DNA of 37,385 nucleotides from Gemmatimonadota bacterium (GTDB lineage Bacteria; Gemmatimonadota; Gemmatimonadetes; Longimicrobiales; Gaopeijiaceae): NCBI GenBank assembly GCA_003562075.1, contig PWWP01000054.1, positions 1 to 37,385 of the forward strand, read 5' to 3'. Shown piece by piece: positions 1 to 10,934 of this stretch (position 1 is its first letter; each line of letters starts with the position of its first letter). The notes under the pieces were generated by a model. It saw only the letters and a program-made list of their open reading frames with translations, ran no database searches and was not told where the DNA came from. The position numbers and the translations under genes were made by a program.

Positions 1-1249
1 CCGACGCATCCCGCCCCTCCGGCGCCGGGATCAGCGCTTCCACGTCCCTGAACTCCAGCCGGGGATCCAGAGCCGGGCCTGAGGGCGGCGGGATCTGGGG
101 TGTGCCCTCGAAGGCCAGCTCTGACGGCCCCACCCCCTCCGAATCGATGGCTGCTCGACTCCGATCCCGTCCCTCCTCAGCCTCCTCGAAACCCGGTTCC
201 TCCTCCAGAGCCTGTTCGAAGAGTTCTTCTGCCTCCTCGTAGGCCCCTCGGTCCTCGGCGGCCAAAGCCTGCCCCAGGAGGAGCAGCGCTCGGAGACTTC
301 GGGTGGGACGCTCCAGAATCATCTCCCGCTCCGCTTCGGTGAGCTGGATTCCCATGGAGGTGTGGAGGGCCAGGACCATCCGGCGCTGCAGGTCGTAGAG
401 GCGCTCCAGCTCATCATCCTCACTGACGGGTTCACCGGGCTGGCCCGTTGCCGACTCCACCACGGCAGCCAGCACATCGATCCGGTCCGCATCATCGGCC
501 ACACTCCCCTGGACGATTCGGCCGGCACCCAACAGCCGTCCACTCCGGGCGGCCGTCCCCTGGTCGACCAGCCCCTCTTCAGCCAGCGCCATCTCATCCA
601 GGAGCAGTTGCACCCGGAGCCGCTCCAGGACGGTGAGCCGGCCAATGCGGCCCAGATCCGTCACGGTGAGCTCGGCCAGGGCCCGCCCCAGCGATTCGAA
701 CTCGGGGTTGGCCCCTTCGTACCGGAAGGGGAAGACGGCGACGGTGCCGGCCTGAGGTTCGGTCCCGGCCAACTCCTCTTCCATGGCCAGGGACTGCCGG
801 GCATCTGCCAGAAGCTGGGCCCGCCGCACTCGGGGGAGTCGGTCTTCGATCCGGGAGCGGAGTGCAGGATCGGGAGTGTCCAATGCCAGGAACGCTTCAT
901 AGGTGCCCCTGGCGTCGCCCCATGCCTCCAGCTCCTCGTACGTCACCCCCAGGTAGAAGAGGACGCCCGGGTCCTCCGGGGCCCGCTCACGAGCTTGCTC
1001 CAGGGCAACGCGTGCATCCTCCAGGCGACCCGCCTCTCGGTAGGCCGCCCCCAAGCGGAGGAGAAGGCCCGGATCGGTGGGGCGCTCCGAGCGCTGGGCC
1101 TCCAGCGTCGGTATCTCGGCCGGCGAAGGCGCCTCGGTGGGTTGAGGAGCCACTGCACAGGCGCCGACCACGAGGATGAGGAGCGGAACGACCAGCAGGG
1201 GGACCACTCGTTTGACGGAGGCCCCGGTCGTCTGGTGGGGAAAGACCAT
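1..1249 (-). CDS. CsgG-like TPR lipoprotein, 3' end truncated by window edge
   Basis: Absent from the ORF track because no stop lies in the window. My reverse-strand translation from ATG at 1249 is open to base 1: MVFPHQTTGASVKRVVPLLVVPLLILVVGACAVAPQPTEAPS... (lipobox VGAC), TPR-like repeats (DPGLLLRLGAAYREAGRLEDARVALEQARERAPEDPGVLFYLGVTYEEL), then GTVAVFPFRYEGANPEFESLGRALAELTVTDLGRIGRLTVLERLRVQLLLDEMALAEEGLVDQGTAARSGRLLGAGRIVQGSV, which resembles CsgG-family domains. Confidence 0.75.
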   Translation of the reverse strand, partial: MVFPHQTTGASVKRVVPLLVVPLLILVVGACAVAPQPTEAPSPAEIPTLEAQRSERPTDPGLLLRLGAAYREAGRLEDARVALEQARERAPEDPGVLFYLGVTYEELEAWGDARGTYEAFLALDTPDPALRSRIEDRLPRVRRAQLLADARQSLAMEEELAGTEPQAGTVAVFPFRYEGANPEFESLGRALAELTVTDLGRIGRLTVLERLRVQLLLDEMALAEEGLVDQGTAARSGRLLGAGRIVQGSVADDADRIDVLAAVVESATGQPGEPVSEDDELERLYDLQRRMVLALHTSMGIQLTEAEREMILERPTRSLRALLLLGQALAAEDRGAYEEAEELFEQALEEEPGFEEAEEGRDRSRAAIDSEGVGPSELAFEGTPQIPPPSGPALDPRLEFRDVEALIPAPEGRDAS

Positions 1250-1404
1250 GATTTGCCGGGTGGCAGGATTGGATGAGGGGAACCCCTCCCTGGGAGAGGC
1301 TCTGCGTCCTATGAGTCCCCAGACTGGGGTCACAGTATCTTTCATCGTTCGGGCCCGCAACCGTTTGTTGCGCAGATCGGAACTGGAGTCCGCCATGCCG
1401 AAGA

Positions 1405-1442
1405 GCCGAGGAGGAGGGAAGGTCGCCTCAGACCTTCTCGGC
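1405..1442 (-). repeat. Hairpin downstream of tssH (GAAGGTC-gcctca-GACCTTC, flanked by GCCGAG/CTCGGC)
   Basis: Perfect 7-bp inverted repeat 1418-1424/1431-1437 inside outer arms 1405-1410/1437-1442, in the tssH to CsgG-like gene spacer. Confidence 0.55.
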
Positions 1443-1508
1443 ACCCCATTACCCCCTCCCCGGCCTTCACCTCACAGGGCCGGGTCCAGCCCACTTCGAA
1501 GTCGGCCC

Positions 1509-4358
<2,850 letters not shown>

Positions 4359-4404
4359 GGCAGGTCATCTCCTGGAATCCGTGCTGTGGACTCCGAGTAG
4401 GGGT

Positions 4405-5457
4405 TCACAAAGTGAGAATCGTCTCGTCGGCGTCGGATTCGCGAGGCCGGGACTTGAGCCAGGTCCCCCAGCCCAGGGGAGGCGTGGACTCCCCCTCCAC
4501 ACCCCCCAGGACCGTCGCCGGCACCTCGTCCCGTGCCAGAACCAGTTGAAGCTCGGCCTCGAACTGCTCGTGGGTGAAGAAACCCACCAGCTTCTTCAGC
4601 ATCTGGTGCTCCTTGGTGCCCGGCAGGAGCCGATCGTAGGTCTCCCGATCCATGGGACCCATCCGGATCCGGATGCGAGCGTGTGGATCCCAGACCTCGT
4701 CTCCCACCACGGCACCCATCCCCAGACGGTCCGCCTCCCGCGCCTCTCCCAATCGACAGAGGTCCAGGTTCCGGAGCGGAATCCATCCTCCGACGAAGGG
4801 CTCCACCTCCACCGACACCTGGAAACGATCAGTCAGAAGCTGCTCCAGGGCCGGACCGCTCCGGGTGGCGGGCGAGAGGAGTCCGGTATACCAGGCCAGC
4901 GTGTCCTCGGTCAGCTCCCCCAGCGCCTCCCGGGGCTCATGAGCTGCACCCAGGAGAGCCAGGAGGTGCTCCCGGTGCCGATCCGGGTCCCCACGCTCCA
5001 CCGCCAGCTCTGGAATCCCCTTCCGCCACGCGGCATAGAGGAGGGAGACCACCCGGTGCTGGAAGATGTCCAGGAAGGCGACGAGGGTCTGATCCCGGTC
5101 CCGACTCCGCTCCAGCGCCAACATGGAGTAGGGATGAGGAAGGACGCCCATGGCCCCCACCAGCCCCATGACGTTTGAGGTGAGCCGGACCGGCTCCTCA
5201 TCCAGATCCAGTTTCTCCACCTCCCTGGCCGGAAAGCCCAGGGACGGATTGTGGGATATGCGGGTGACTTCCCGGGCAGGATCGCCGAATCCGGCCAGGG
5301 GAGCCCGGTCCACCTCCATCCGTTCCAGGAGGCGGAGGAGCTGAAAGACGCCGAAGGAGCCATATCGCTCCCTGAGGGCCGCCTCCACCCGGGAGAAGTC
5401 CCCTCCGCTCGGAGCCTCACCTTCCCGGGAGTCCGGCCTCACACCAGGGCTTTCCAT
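4405..5457 (-). CDS. tssG: T6SS baseplate protein TssG
   Basis: FQLLRLLER...NPSLGFPAREVEKL...RLTSNVMGLVGAMGVLPHPYSMLALE is TssG-like. Start placed at MESPGVRPDS (5457), not the longer tracked ORF (5574), which would overlap tssF by 136 bp. Confidence 0.9.
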   Translation of the reverse strand: MESPGVRPDSREGEAPSGGDFSRVEAALRERYGSFGVFQLLRLLERMEVDRAPLAGFGDPAREVTRISHNPSLGFPAREVEKLDLDEEPVRLTSNVMGLVGAMGVLPHPYSMLALERSRDRDQTLVAFLDIFQHRVVSLLYAAWRKGIPELAVERGDPDRHREHLLALLGAAHEPREALGELTEDTLAWYTGLLSPATRSGPALEQLLTDRFQVSVEVEPFVGGWIPLRNLDLCRLGEAREADRLGMGAVVGDEVWDPHARIRIRMGPMDRETYDRLLPGTKEHQMLKKLVGFFTHEQFEAELQLVLARDEVPATVLGGVEGESTPPLGWGTWLKSRPRESDADETILTL

Positions 5458-7265
5458 CCAGCCCTCGGTGGCCACTCCCGGATGGGCTCCCTTCGCTGGA
5501 GACTCCGGGCTCTGAGTGTCGTGAAGCTGTTCATGGTGGTGTAGAGGCCGAAGAAGCGCTCCAGGACACTGCACAGGAGGTAGACGCTACCGCCGGCAAA
5601 CTCCTCCTCATCCAGAAGCAGGTCCACCCGGTGTCCCCGTGCGAAGGAGATCCCGTGTTCGGTCCGGACCCGGGCATGGATGGGCTCGCTCTGCAAGTCC
5701 TTGATCCCCTCGATCTGGCGCTCCCCGGCAGCCGAACCGGCCAGATTATGTAGTTGGAGGAGCTGCTTCAGAGAGCTCCCCCCCCCTTCGATCAGGGTCC
5801 CATAGTTCAGGGAAAGCTGGGAAATGAGCCGCCAGAGGCGGGATTTTCCCAGCGAAGGCTGCACGAGTGGGGTCGGCTTCACCAGCGCTTCCACCCGGGC
5901 TACCGGCCCACCGCCTTCCATACGGAAATCACCCTCGTCGGACCCGAACGGGAGCCGGGAGGGAAGATCCCCATTGTGACAGGTCAATCGAAGGGTGGCC
6001 ACGTCCTCCTTCGGGTGGACGGTCCGCTCCGAGGCGTCCAGGAAGGCGATCTCTACCCGATCCCCCCCACCTCTCCAGTCCATGGCGCCTCGACGGGTCC
6101 GCCAGAACACGGGCGGGGCATCCGGGCGCCGAAACGGCGAGTAGAAGGGATCCACCTTCAGCGGCTCAGGTAGATCCGGGCTCACCAGCCGGACTTCATC
6201 CACCGAGTGGGTGAAGATGGAGTCCCGGCGTCGAAGATCGGGGACCACCGGGTACTCGGCCTTCCGCTGGCTGAGGAGGACCGGCTCGGAGGTTCGCTTG
6301 AAGAGGTTCACCACCGGGGTGCACCCCAACCGAAAAGTGGAAGCCGTAAGGGCATCCTCCAGGCGGTTTCTCCAGTCCGCGCGCTCGAAGGACCGGAGTT
6401 GGAAAACCACCTGTATCCGCTCCTTGAATCCTCGGTCCGCCAGTCCTTGCAGCCCAGAGAGGTCCACGAAGTGGAATTTCTCCGGGAAGGCGAAATACTC
6501 CTGTAGATAGTTGTGTGCCTGGAGAGCGCGGCGAGGAGGCTCCAGGAGAGTCTGGTCCCGCTCAAACCCTACTGGAGTCAAGGCCGACGCCGGAAGAACC
6601 AGCGGCTCCACGCGTGACCCGGGGGTGGGGTCTCGGATCACCACCTCCAGACAGTGGTTCAGGAGGAGTTCATACAGGGCCGCAGCCAGACCTCCCCCGG
6701 CACTCAGGTGGAGCCGGATCCTATCCAGGGCCAGGTCCTGCAAGGAGCCACCTGGAAACACCTTCAGGTCAAGGTGGATCCCACCTGTGGCGTCTCGGCT
6801 TCGGCTTCCGGCTCCTGCCGCCTTCCCCCACTTGGCCCCGGTGATGGACAGGGGCCAGAGAACCGTATCATAGCAAGTCTGGAAACGGCAGGGTTCTCCC
6901 CCGACCGGCCGGCTCTGGAGACGGGCACCTCGCTCGATGGCGAACCCTTCATTCAACTGGCTCTGGGATGGATCCAGGTGAAACTGAGCGATGGACAGGG
7001 AAGGGAGGGGGCGGACGTACTGGGGGTGGACCGCACCCAGAAGGGCCTCCGATACCTGTGGAAGGTCATCGTCCAGGCGGAGGTGGACCCGAGCCGCCAG
7101 GAAGGCGAAGGCCTCCAGTAGCCGCTCCACATGGGGATCCTCGCACTTGTTCGCCTCCAGCTCGAGGCGCCCGGCTACCTTCGGGTACGCCTTGGCGAAC
7201 TCGGCGCCCGTCCGCCGAAGGTAGGTGAGCTCCCGCTCGTAGTAGTCCAGGAGTTCGTCGCGCAC
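5439..7265 (-). CDS. tssF: T6SS baseplate protein TssF
   Basis: MRDELLDYYERELTYLRRTGAEFAKAYPKVAGRLELEANKCEDPHVERLLEAFAFLAARVHLRLDDDLPQVSEALL is characteristic of TssF/VasA. Confidence 0.96.
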   Translation of the reverse strand: MRDELLDYYERELTYLRRTGAEFAKAYPKVAGRLELEANKCEDPHVERLLEAFAFLAARVHLRLDDDLPQVSEALLGAVHPQYVRPLPSLSIAQFHLDPSQSQLNEGFAIERGARLQSRPVGGEPCRFQTCYDTVLWPLSITGAKWGKAAGAGSRSRDATGGIHLDLKVFPGGSLQDLALDRIRLHLSAGGGLAAALYELLLNHCLEVVIRDPTPGSRVEPLVLPASALTPVGFERDQTLLEPPRRALQAHNYLQEYFAFPEKFHFVDLSGLQGLADRGFKERIQVVFQLRSFERADWRNRLEDALTASTFRLGCTPVVNLFKRTSEPVLLSQRKAEYPVVPDLRRRDSIFTHSVDEVRLVSPDLPEPLKVDPFYSPFRRPDAPPVFWRTRRGAMDWRGGGDRVEIAFLDASERTVHPKEDVATLRLTCHNGDLPSRLPFGSDEGDFRMEGGGPVARVEALVKPTPLVQPSLGKSRLWRLISQLSLNYGTLIEGGGSSLKQLLQLHNLAGSAAGERQIEGIKDLQSEPIHARVRTEHGISFARGHRVDLLLDEEEFAGGSVYLLCSVLERFFGLYTTMNSFTTLRARSLQRREPIREWPPRAGWKALV

Positions 7266-7267
7266 GC

Positions 7268-7753
7268 CTACTCCTCCACCTGGAAGGAGCCGCTCACAGT
7301 CTCCAGCACGGTGTCGAAGACGATCCGCTCCGGATCGGGATCCATGAGGAGGGTAGCCTCCACCCTCAGTCGAACGGCCCGAGATCCGCCCTCGCCATCG
7401 TCTCCCTCGGCCAGGTCGACCCGGATGTCGGTGAGCCTGGGCTCAAAGAGTCGAATGGACTCTTCCACCCGCGAAAGGAGGTATCCCTGGGCATCCTTGG
7501 AGTCGGCACTGAGGGAGGTGACGTCAGGGATCCCGTAGTGGTGGACCGATGAACGGAGCTCGGTCTGGGATCGGTCAGCAGGCAGGGTGGTCCGGCGGGT
7601 GTTCAGCAGCCACTCCAGGTCCCGGAGGACTGCCCGACGATGCCGGGCCTCAGACTCGGCCCGGCTCACCTCCATGTCAGCCCCTTCCCGGGGCTCCAGG
7701 TCGATGAGGCGATCCAGGACGGATGGCCGAACGGTGGAATCGCTCGTCCTCAT
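7268..7753 (-). CDS. tssE: T6SS baseplate protein TssE (gp25-like)
   Basis: LLNTRRTTLPADRS...YGIPDVTSLSADSKDAQGYLLSRVEESIRLFEPRLTDIRVDL is gp25-like; located between tssF and tssA. Confidence 0.92.
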   Translation of the reverse strand: MRTSDSTVRPSVLDRLIDLEPREGADMEVSRAESEARHRRAVLRDLEWLLNTRRTTLPADRSQTELRSSVHHYGIPDVTSLSADSKDAQGYLLSRVEESIRLFEPRLTDIRVDLAEGDDGEGGSRAVRLRVEATLLMDPDPERIVFDTVLETVSGSFQVEE

Positions 7754-9555
7754 GCGCCATCGCCTGCCGAACCGCTTCCGAAGCTCATGGCCTGCATGGG
7801 ATCGAGGCGACAGATCCGGAGATAGAGATCCTGCCGTTCACCGGCGTCACCATCCATCTTCTCCATGCATCGATACAGAAGAGAGAGGGGACGGGCCACC
7901 GTCTCCCCTTCCTCCCATTCCTCCAGACTGTGACGTTCGATCTGCTCTACCATCTCCCGGAGGATGGGAAGGGCTACAGCCTCCAGGCCTCCCTCCACCA
8001 TGATGGTGGCTGCCTCGGAGCGCCGAAGGAACCGGGCCCGGGAGCTCTTTTCCTGGGAGGCCTGGCGCATGAGGAGCTGAATGGCCTGCTGGGGCTGAGC
8101 CTCCCGCAGGCGCGCCACCTGCCGCTCCAAGGCTCGATCTCCATCGGCAGACACAGGGACTGGGGGAGCGCCATCGTCCTCCTGCCCGAAGCCCACCACC
8201 TGCTTCAACCACTTCCGGGTCTCCGGGTTGGCTGTGGGCGAATCGTCCATGAGGGTGACGTCCAGGAGTTCGGGCAGGTCCCGGAGGAGGGCGCTGAGGG
8301 CACCTTTCACGGCCGTCGCCACCATGTCGTACTCACTCCCCAACCCTTCGCATGCCTCCAACACGTACCGTTGGAGGTCCAGCCACCCCCGGCCATGTGA
8401 AGTGGCCATCACCTCTTCACAGGTATCCAGGAGTTCGGCCCACTTTCCGTCCAGTGTGTATCCCTTGATCCGGGTCCGGACATTGGTAGGAGGAGCCGTG
8501 AGAAGCTTGGGGTCCACGCCCCCGCCGGCGGCTCGGAGTTCTCCCCATCGCAAACCCCGCAACATGAGGTAGGGGGAGGGATCGGTGGGATCCTTCCGCC
8601 GAAGGAATCGGGCCGCTTCAGCCGCAGCCCGACCGGCATCAGCCACACTCCCGATCTCGGTGGGCACGCCCCCGGTCGCTGCTCCCGTCGTGTCGGCATC
8701 CCCACCCCCGGCCTCCTCTCCTTCGGGCGTCCCCTCTCCTCCACTCTCAGGTTCGTCAGCCTCCAGCTCCACTGGGTCCGGATCCACCTCCAGCTTCCGG
8801 GCCAGATGCTGGCTGGCCAACCGATGGACCTCTGAGAGAAGCTCCCGGAGGGGGATCAGGTTGGGTGTGACGTCGCCGAAGCGATCATCGCAGAAGTCCT
8901 CCAATTCCGAGAGGGCTTCCTGGGACGCCTCCAGGTCGGCTACGAGGCCCTTGTAGAATCCCTTGGAGGATGCTTCCACCGCATCCTGGAACTCCTCTGG
9001 CGTGGTACGCCCCGCCTGGACCGCTTCCGCCCGAGCCTTCCTTTTCGAGTCATCGGAATCGGCTTCATCTTCGCTGGGGACGGACCGTGCTTCCCGGTGG
9101 TTCAGAAAGCCCAGACCCTGCTCGGTAAGCGGCACCTGCTCGATGGATTGCTGGAGATAGCGCCCCACCCATTCCAAAGGCACGGCTCGGAATTCCAGGT
9201 CCCCGTCCTCGTCGATCTCGGGGTGAACACCGTCCCAGAACTTCTCCATGAGCTTCCGGAGAAGGTGGAAGCCGTTGGTCAGTCCCTTGAAACCCTTCTC
9301 CCGGGTCCATGCCTCGGTGAGCCACGCGGCGACCTGGAGGTCCTTGGACTGTTCGGCGATGACCTGCGTAGCCAGCTTCTGCACCAGGGGAAAGTCGGCA
9401 ACCTTCAGCTCCCGCTTCCACTCCCCCTGCGGGATGTTGTCATCCTCTTCCTCTCTGGCCCTCTTGATCTCGTCGAAAACGGGCTCGTAGCGAACGCTGG
9501 GCCCGGCAGGTTCATCACCCTCGATGGGCTCCAGAAGGCCTTCAATGGCTTCCAT
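7750..9555 (-). CDS. tssA: T6SS protein TssA (ImpA N-terminal region plus VasJ-like C-terminal region)
   Basis: MEAIEGLLEPIEGDEPAGPSVRYEPVFDEIKRAREEEDDNIPQGEW...VAAWLTEAWTREKGFKGLTNGFHLLRKLMEKFWDGVHPEIDEDGDLEFRA. Start re-assigned to 9555; 4-bp overlap with tssE. Confidence 0.93.
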   Translation of the reverse strand: MEAIEGLLEPIEGDEPAGPSVRYEPVFDEIKRAREEEDDNIPQGEWKRELKVADFPLVQKLATQVIAEQSKDLQVAAWLTEAWTREKGFKGLTNGFHLLRKLMEKFWDGVHPEIDEDGDLEFRAVPLEWVGRYLQQSIEQVPLTEQGLGFLNHREARSVPSEDEADSDDSKRKARAEAVQAGRTTPEEFQDAVEASSKGFYKGLVADLEASQEALSELEDFCDDRFGDVTPNLIPLRELLSEVHRLASQHLARKLEVDPDPVELEADEPESGGEGTPEGEEAGGGDADTTGAATGGVPTEIGSVADAGRAAAEAARFLRRKDPTDPSPYLMLRGLRWGELRAAGGGVDPKLLTAPPTNVRTRIKGYTLDGKWAELLDTCEEVMATSHGRGWLDLQRYVLEACEGLGSEYDMVATAVKGALSALLRDLPELLDVTLMDDSPTANPETRKWLKQVVGFGQEDDGAPPVPVSADGDRALERQVARLREAQPQQAIQLLMRQASQEKSSRARFLRRSEAATIMVEGGLEAVALPILREMVEQIERHSLEEWEEGETVARPLSLLYRCMEKMDGDAGERQDLYLRICRLDPMQAMSFGSGSAGDGA

Positions 9556-9565
9556 AGGTGAGTAC

Positions 9566-10312
9566 TCAGTCCTGATCGGCGTCGGCGCCGGCACTGTCGG
9601 AAGGTTGATCGATGACGAGCTCCCGGATATCCAGGAGGGGTACCACATCGTCGTCCATGAGGAAAAGCTTGGGGCCGTAAAGGGACTCATCCCCTCCATC
9701 CAGAGCCTCCACCCGGGTCTCCCGGCCCAGCCGGACGGAGCCCTCGGGGTGCCGGTGGCTCCCCGGATTCAGGGCGGGGATCAGGACCTCGCCCAGTTCC
9801 ATCTCTTCGAAGCGGGGTCCGGGAATCACCTGGGCCGGCACCCAGAGCAGGTCCCTGAGTCGCTTGGGTTCCTCCGCCCGAATGGCGGCCACGTGCTCCA
9901 GAGGCAGCCAGGTATACTGTCCCGCCGCATAGACTTCGAGCCTGGCCCCCAGGCGGGGGTCGGCATCCTCCAGGATCTTGAAGGGTTTCCCATTCAGGGT
10001 GCCCGAGACCGCAGGGGGGCCGGAGTCCCCCTGCGGATAGGCGCCGGAACTGAACATCTCATCCCGTTCCTTCTCGGCGTGAAGCGCGCTACGATAGACC
10101 AGCGCTCCCATCTCCACGTTTTCTCCGTCTCTTGCCAGAACATCCAACTGCTTCTCGGCCCGGTCCCACTCTCCGGCAAAGGCCAGCAGTTCGAAGAGGA
10201 ATGTGCGACGGGACGGGTCCGTAGGGTTGTCCCGGACCTCCTCGTTCAGTGCCTGGATGGCTGCATCCAGGTCACCTCGTTCATACAGTGCCCGCGCTCT
10301 GGCAGATGTCAT
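9566..10312 (-). CDS. tagJ: ImpE/SciE (TagJ) family T6SS accessory protein
   Basis: MTSARALYERGDLDAAIQALNEEVRDNPTDPSRRTFLFELLAFAGEWDRAEKQLDVLAR... is ImpE-like. Start re-assigned to 10312. Confidence 0.88.
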   Translation of the reverse strand: MTSARARALYERGDLDAAIQALNEEVRDNPTDPSRRTFLFELLAFAGEWDRAEKQLDVLARDGENVEMGALVYRSALHAEKERDEMFSSGAYPQGDSGPPAVSGTLNGKPFKILEDADPRLGARLEVYAAGQYTWLPLEHVAAIRAEEPKRLRDLLWVPAQVIPGPRFEEMELGEVLIPALNPGSHRHPEGSVRLGRETRVEALDGGDESLYGPKLFLMDDDVVPLLDIRELVIDQPSDSAGADADQD

Positions 10313-10337
10313 TCCCCTGTCCTTATCTGGAGTGTCC

Positions 10338-10823
10338 TCAGCGGGAGACCCTGAGTTGATCCCAGCTTGCCACCACCGGAGAGCCCTTGGCACCGGTCTC
10401 GGTCTGGGGCGTGTAGGTGATCTCCACCTTTCCGAAGGCCAGGGACAGGCTCTCCGTCGGCCGGTCGTCGCCACCCGAGCTTCCGCTCCACTGGATGGAC
10501 TCCACGAAAACCTTCTCGAACTCGTAGGTCAGGTAGTCCACCGCCTCGTCTCCACCGGCCTTGTGGAGGGTCACCGTGGCCTTGGGGAAGTGCTTTCCGC
10601 TGCAGCAGGCCTGGAAGAGCCCGGGGCTGGCTTTGTCCGAAACCTTCATGACGTTGAAGCTGCTGAGGCTTGCCTTCCCGGCGCCGCCGCCGCCGCCGGC
10701 GCCGATGGAGGTCGGGTTGGAAGCGCCCCAGCTGAACGACAGAACCTCGATCTGGTCCTCGAATCCGTCCCGGGTGGACTCTCCTTCCACCCCTTCGATC
10801 TTGAGGAATGCGTCAAAGGCCAT
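10338..10823 (-). CDS. hcp: T6SS tube protein Hcp (TssD)
   Basis: MAFDAFLKIEGVEGESTRDGFEDQIEVLSFSWGASNP...EFEKVFVESIQWSGS...LAFGKVEITYTPQ is Hcp-like. Confidence 0.95.
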   Translation of the reverse strand: MAFDAFLKIEGVEGESTRDGFEDQIEVLSFSWGASNPTSIGAGGGGGAGKASLSSFNVMKVSDKASPGLFQACCSGKHFPKATVTLHKAGGDEAVDYLTYEFEKVFVESIQWSGSSGGDDRPTESLSLAFGKVEITYTPQTETGAKGSPVVASWDQLRVSR

Positions 10824-10871
10824 TGTACTCTCCTTTCTGTTTCAGGTCGTGGTGATGTGAATTTGCGAACT

Positions 10872-10934
10872 GCCACTGGCCGGTGGTGGGCGTCAACTGC
10901 TGATGCGCAGAAGGGAGCCGGAATCCGCCAGTGG
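10872..10934 (-). repeat. Inverted repeats in the tssC-hcp spacer
   Basis: GCCACTGGC (10872-10880) vs GCCAGTGG (10927-10934), plus local near-palindrome CCACTGGCCGGTGG (10873-10886), directly after the tssC stop and before hcp. Confidence 0.45.

Noticed and set aside
362-1276. 304-aa plus-strand ORF
   Set aside because: Opposite strand holds the CsgG-like lipoprotein frame, which the tracker missed because its stop is outside the window.
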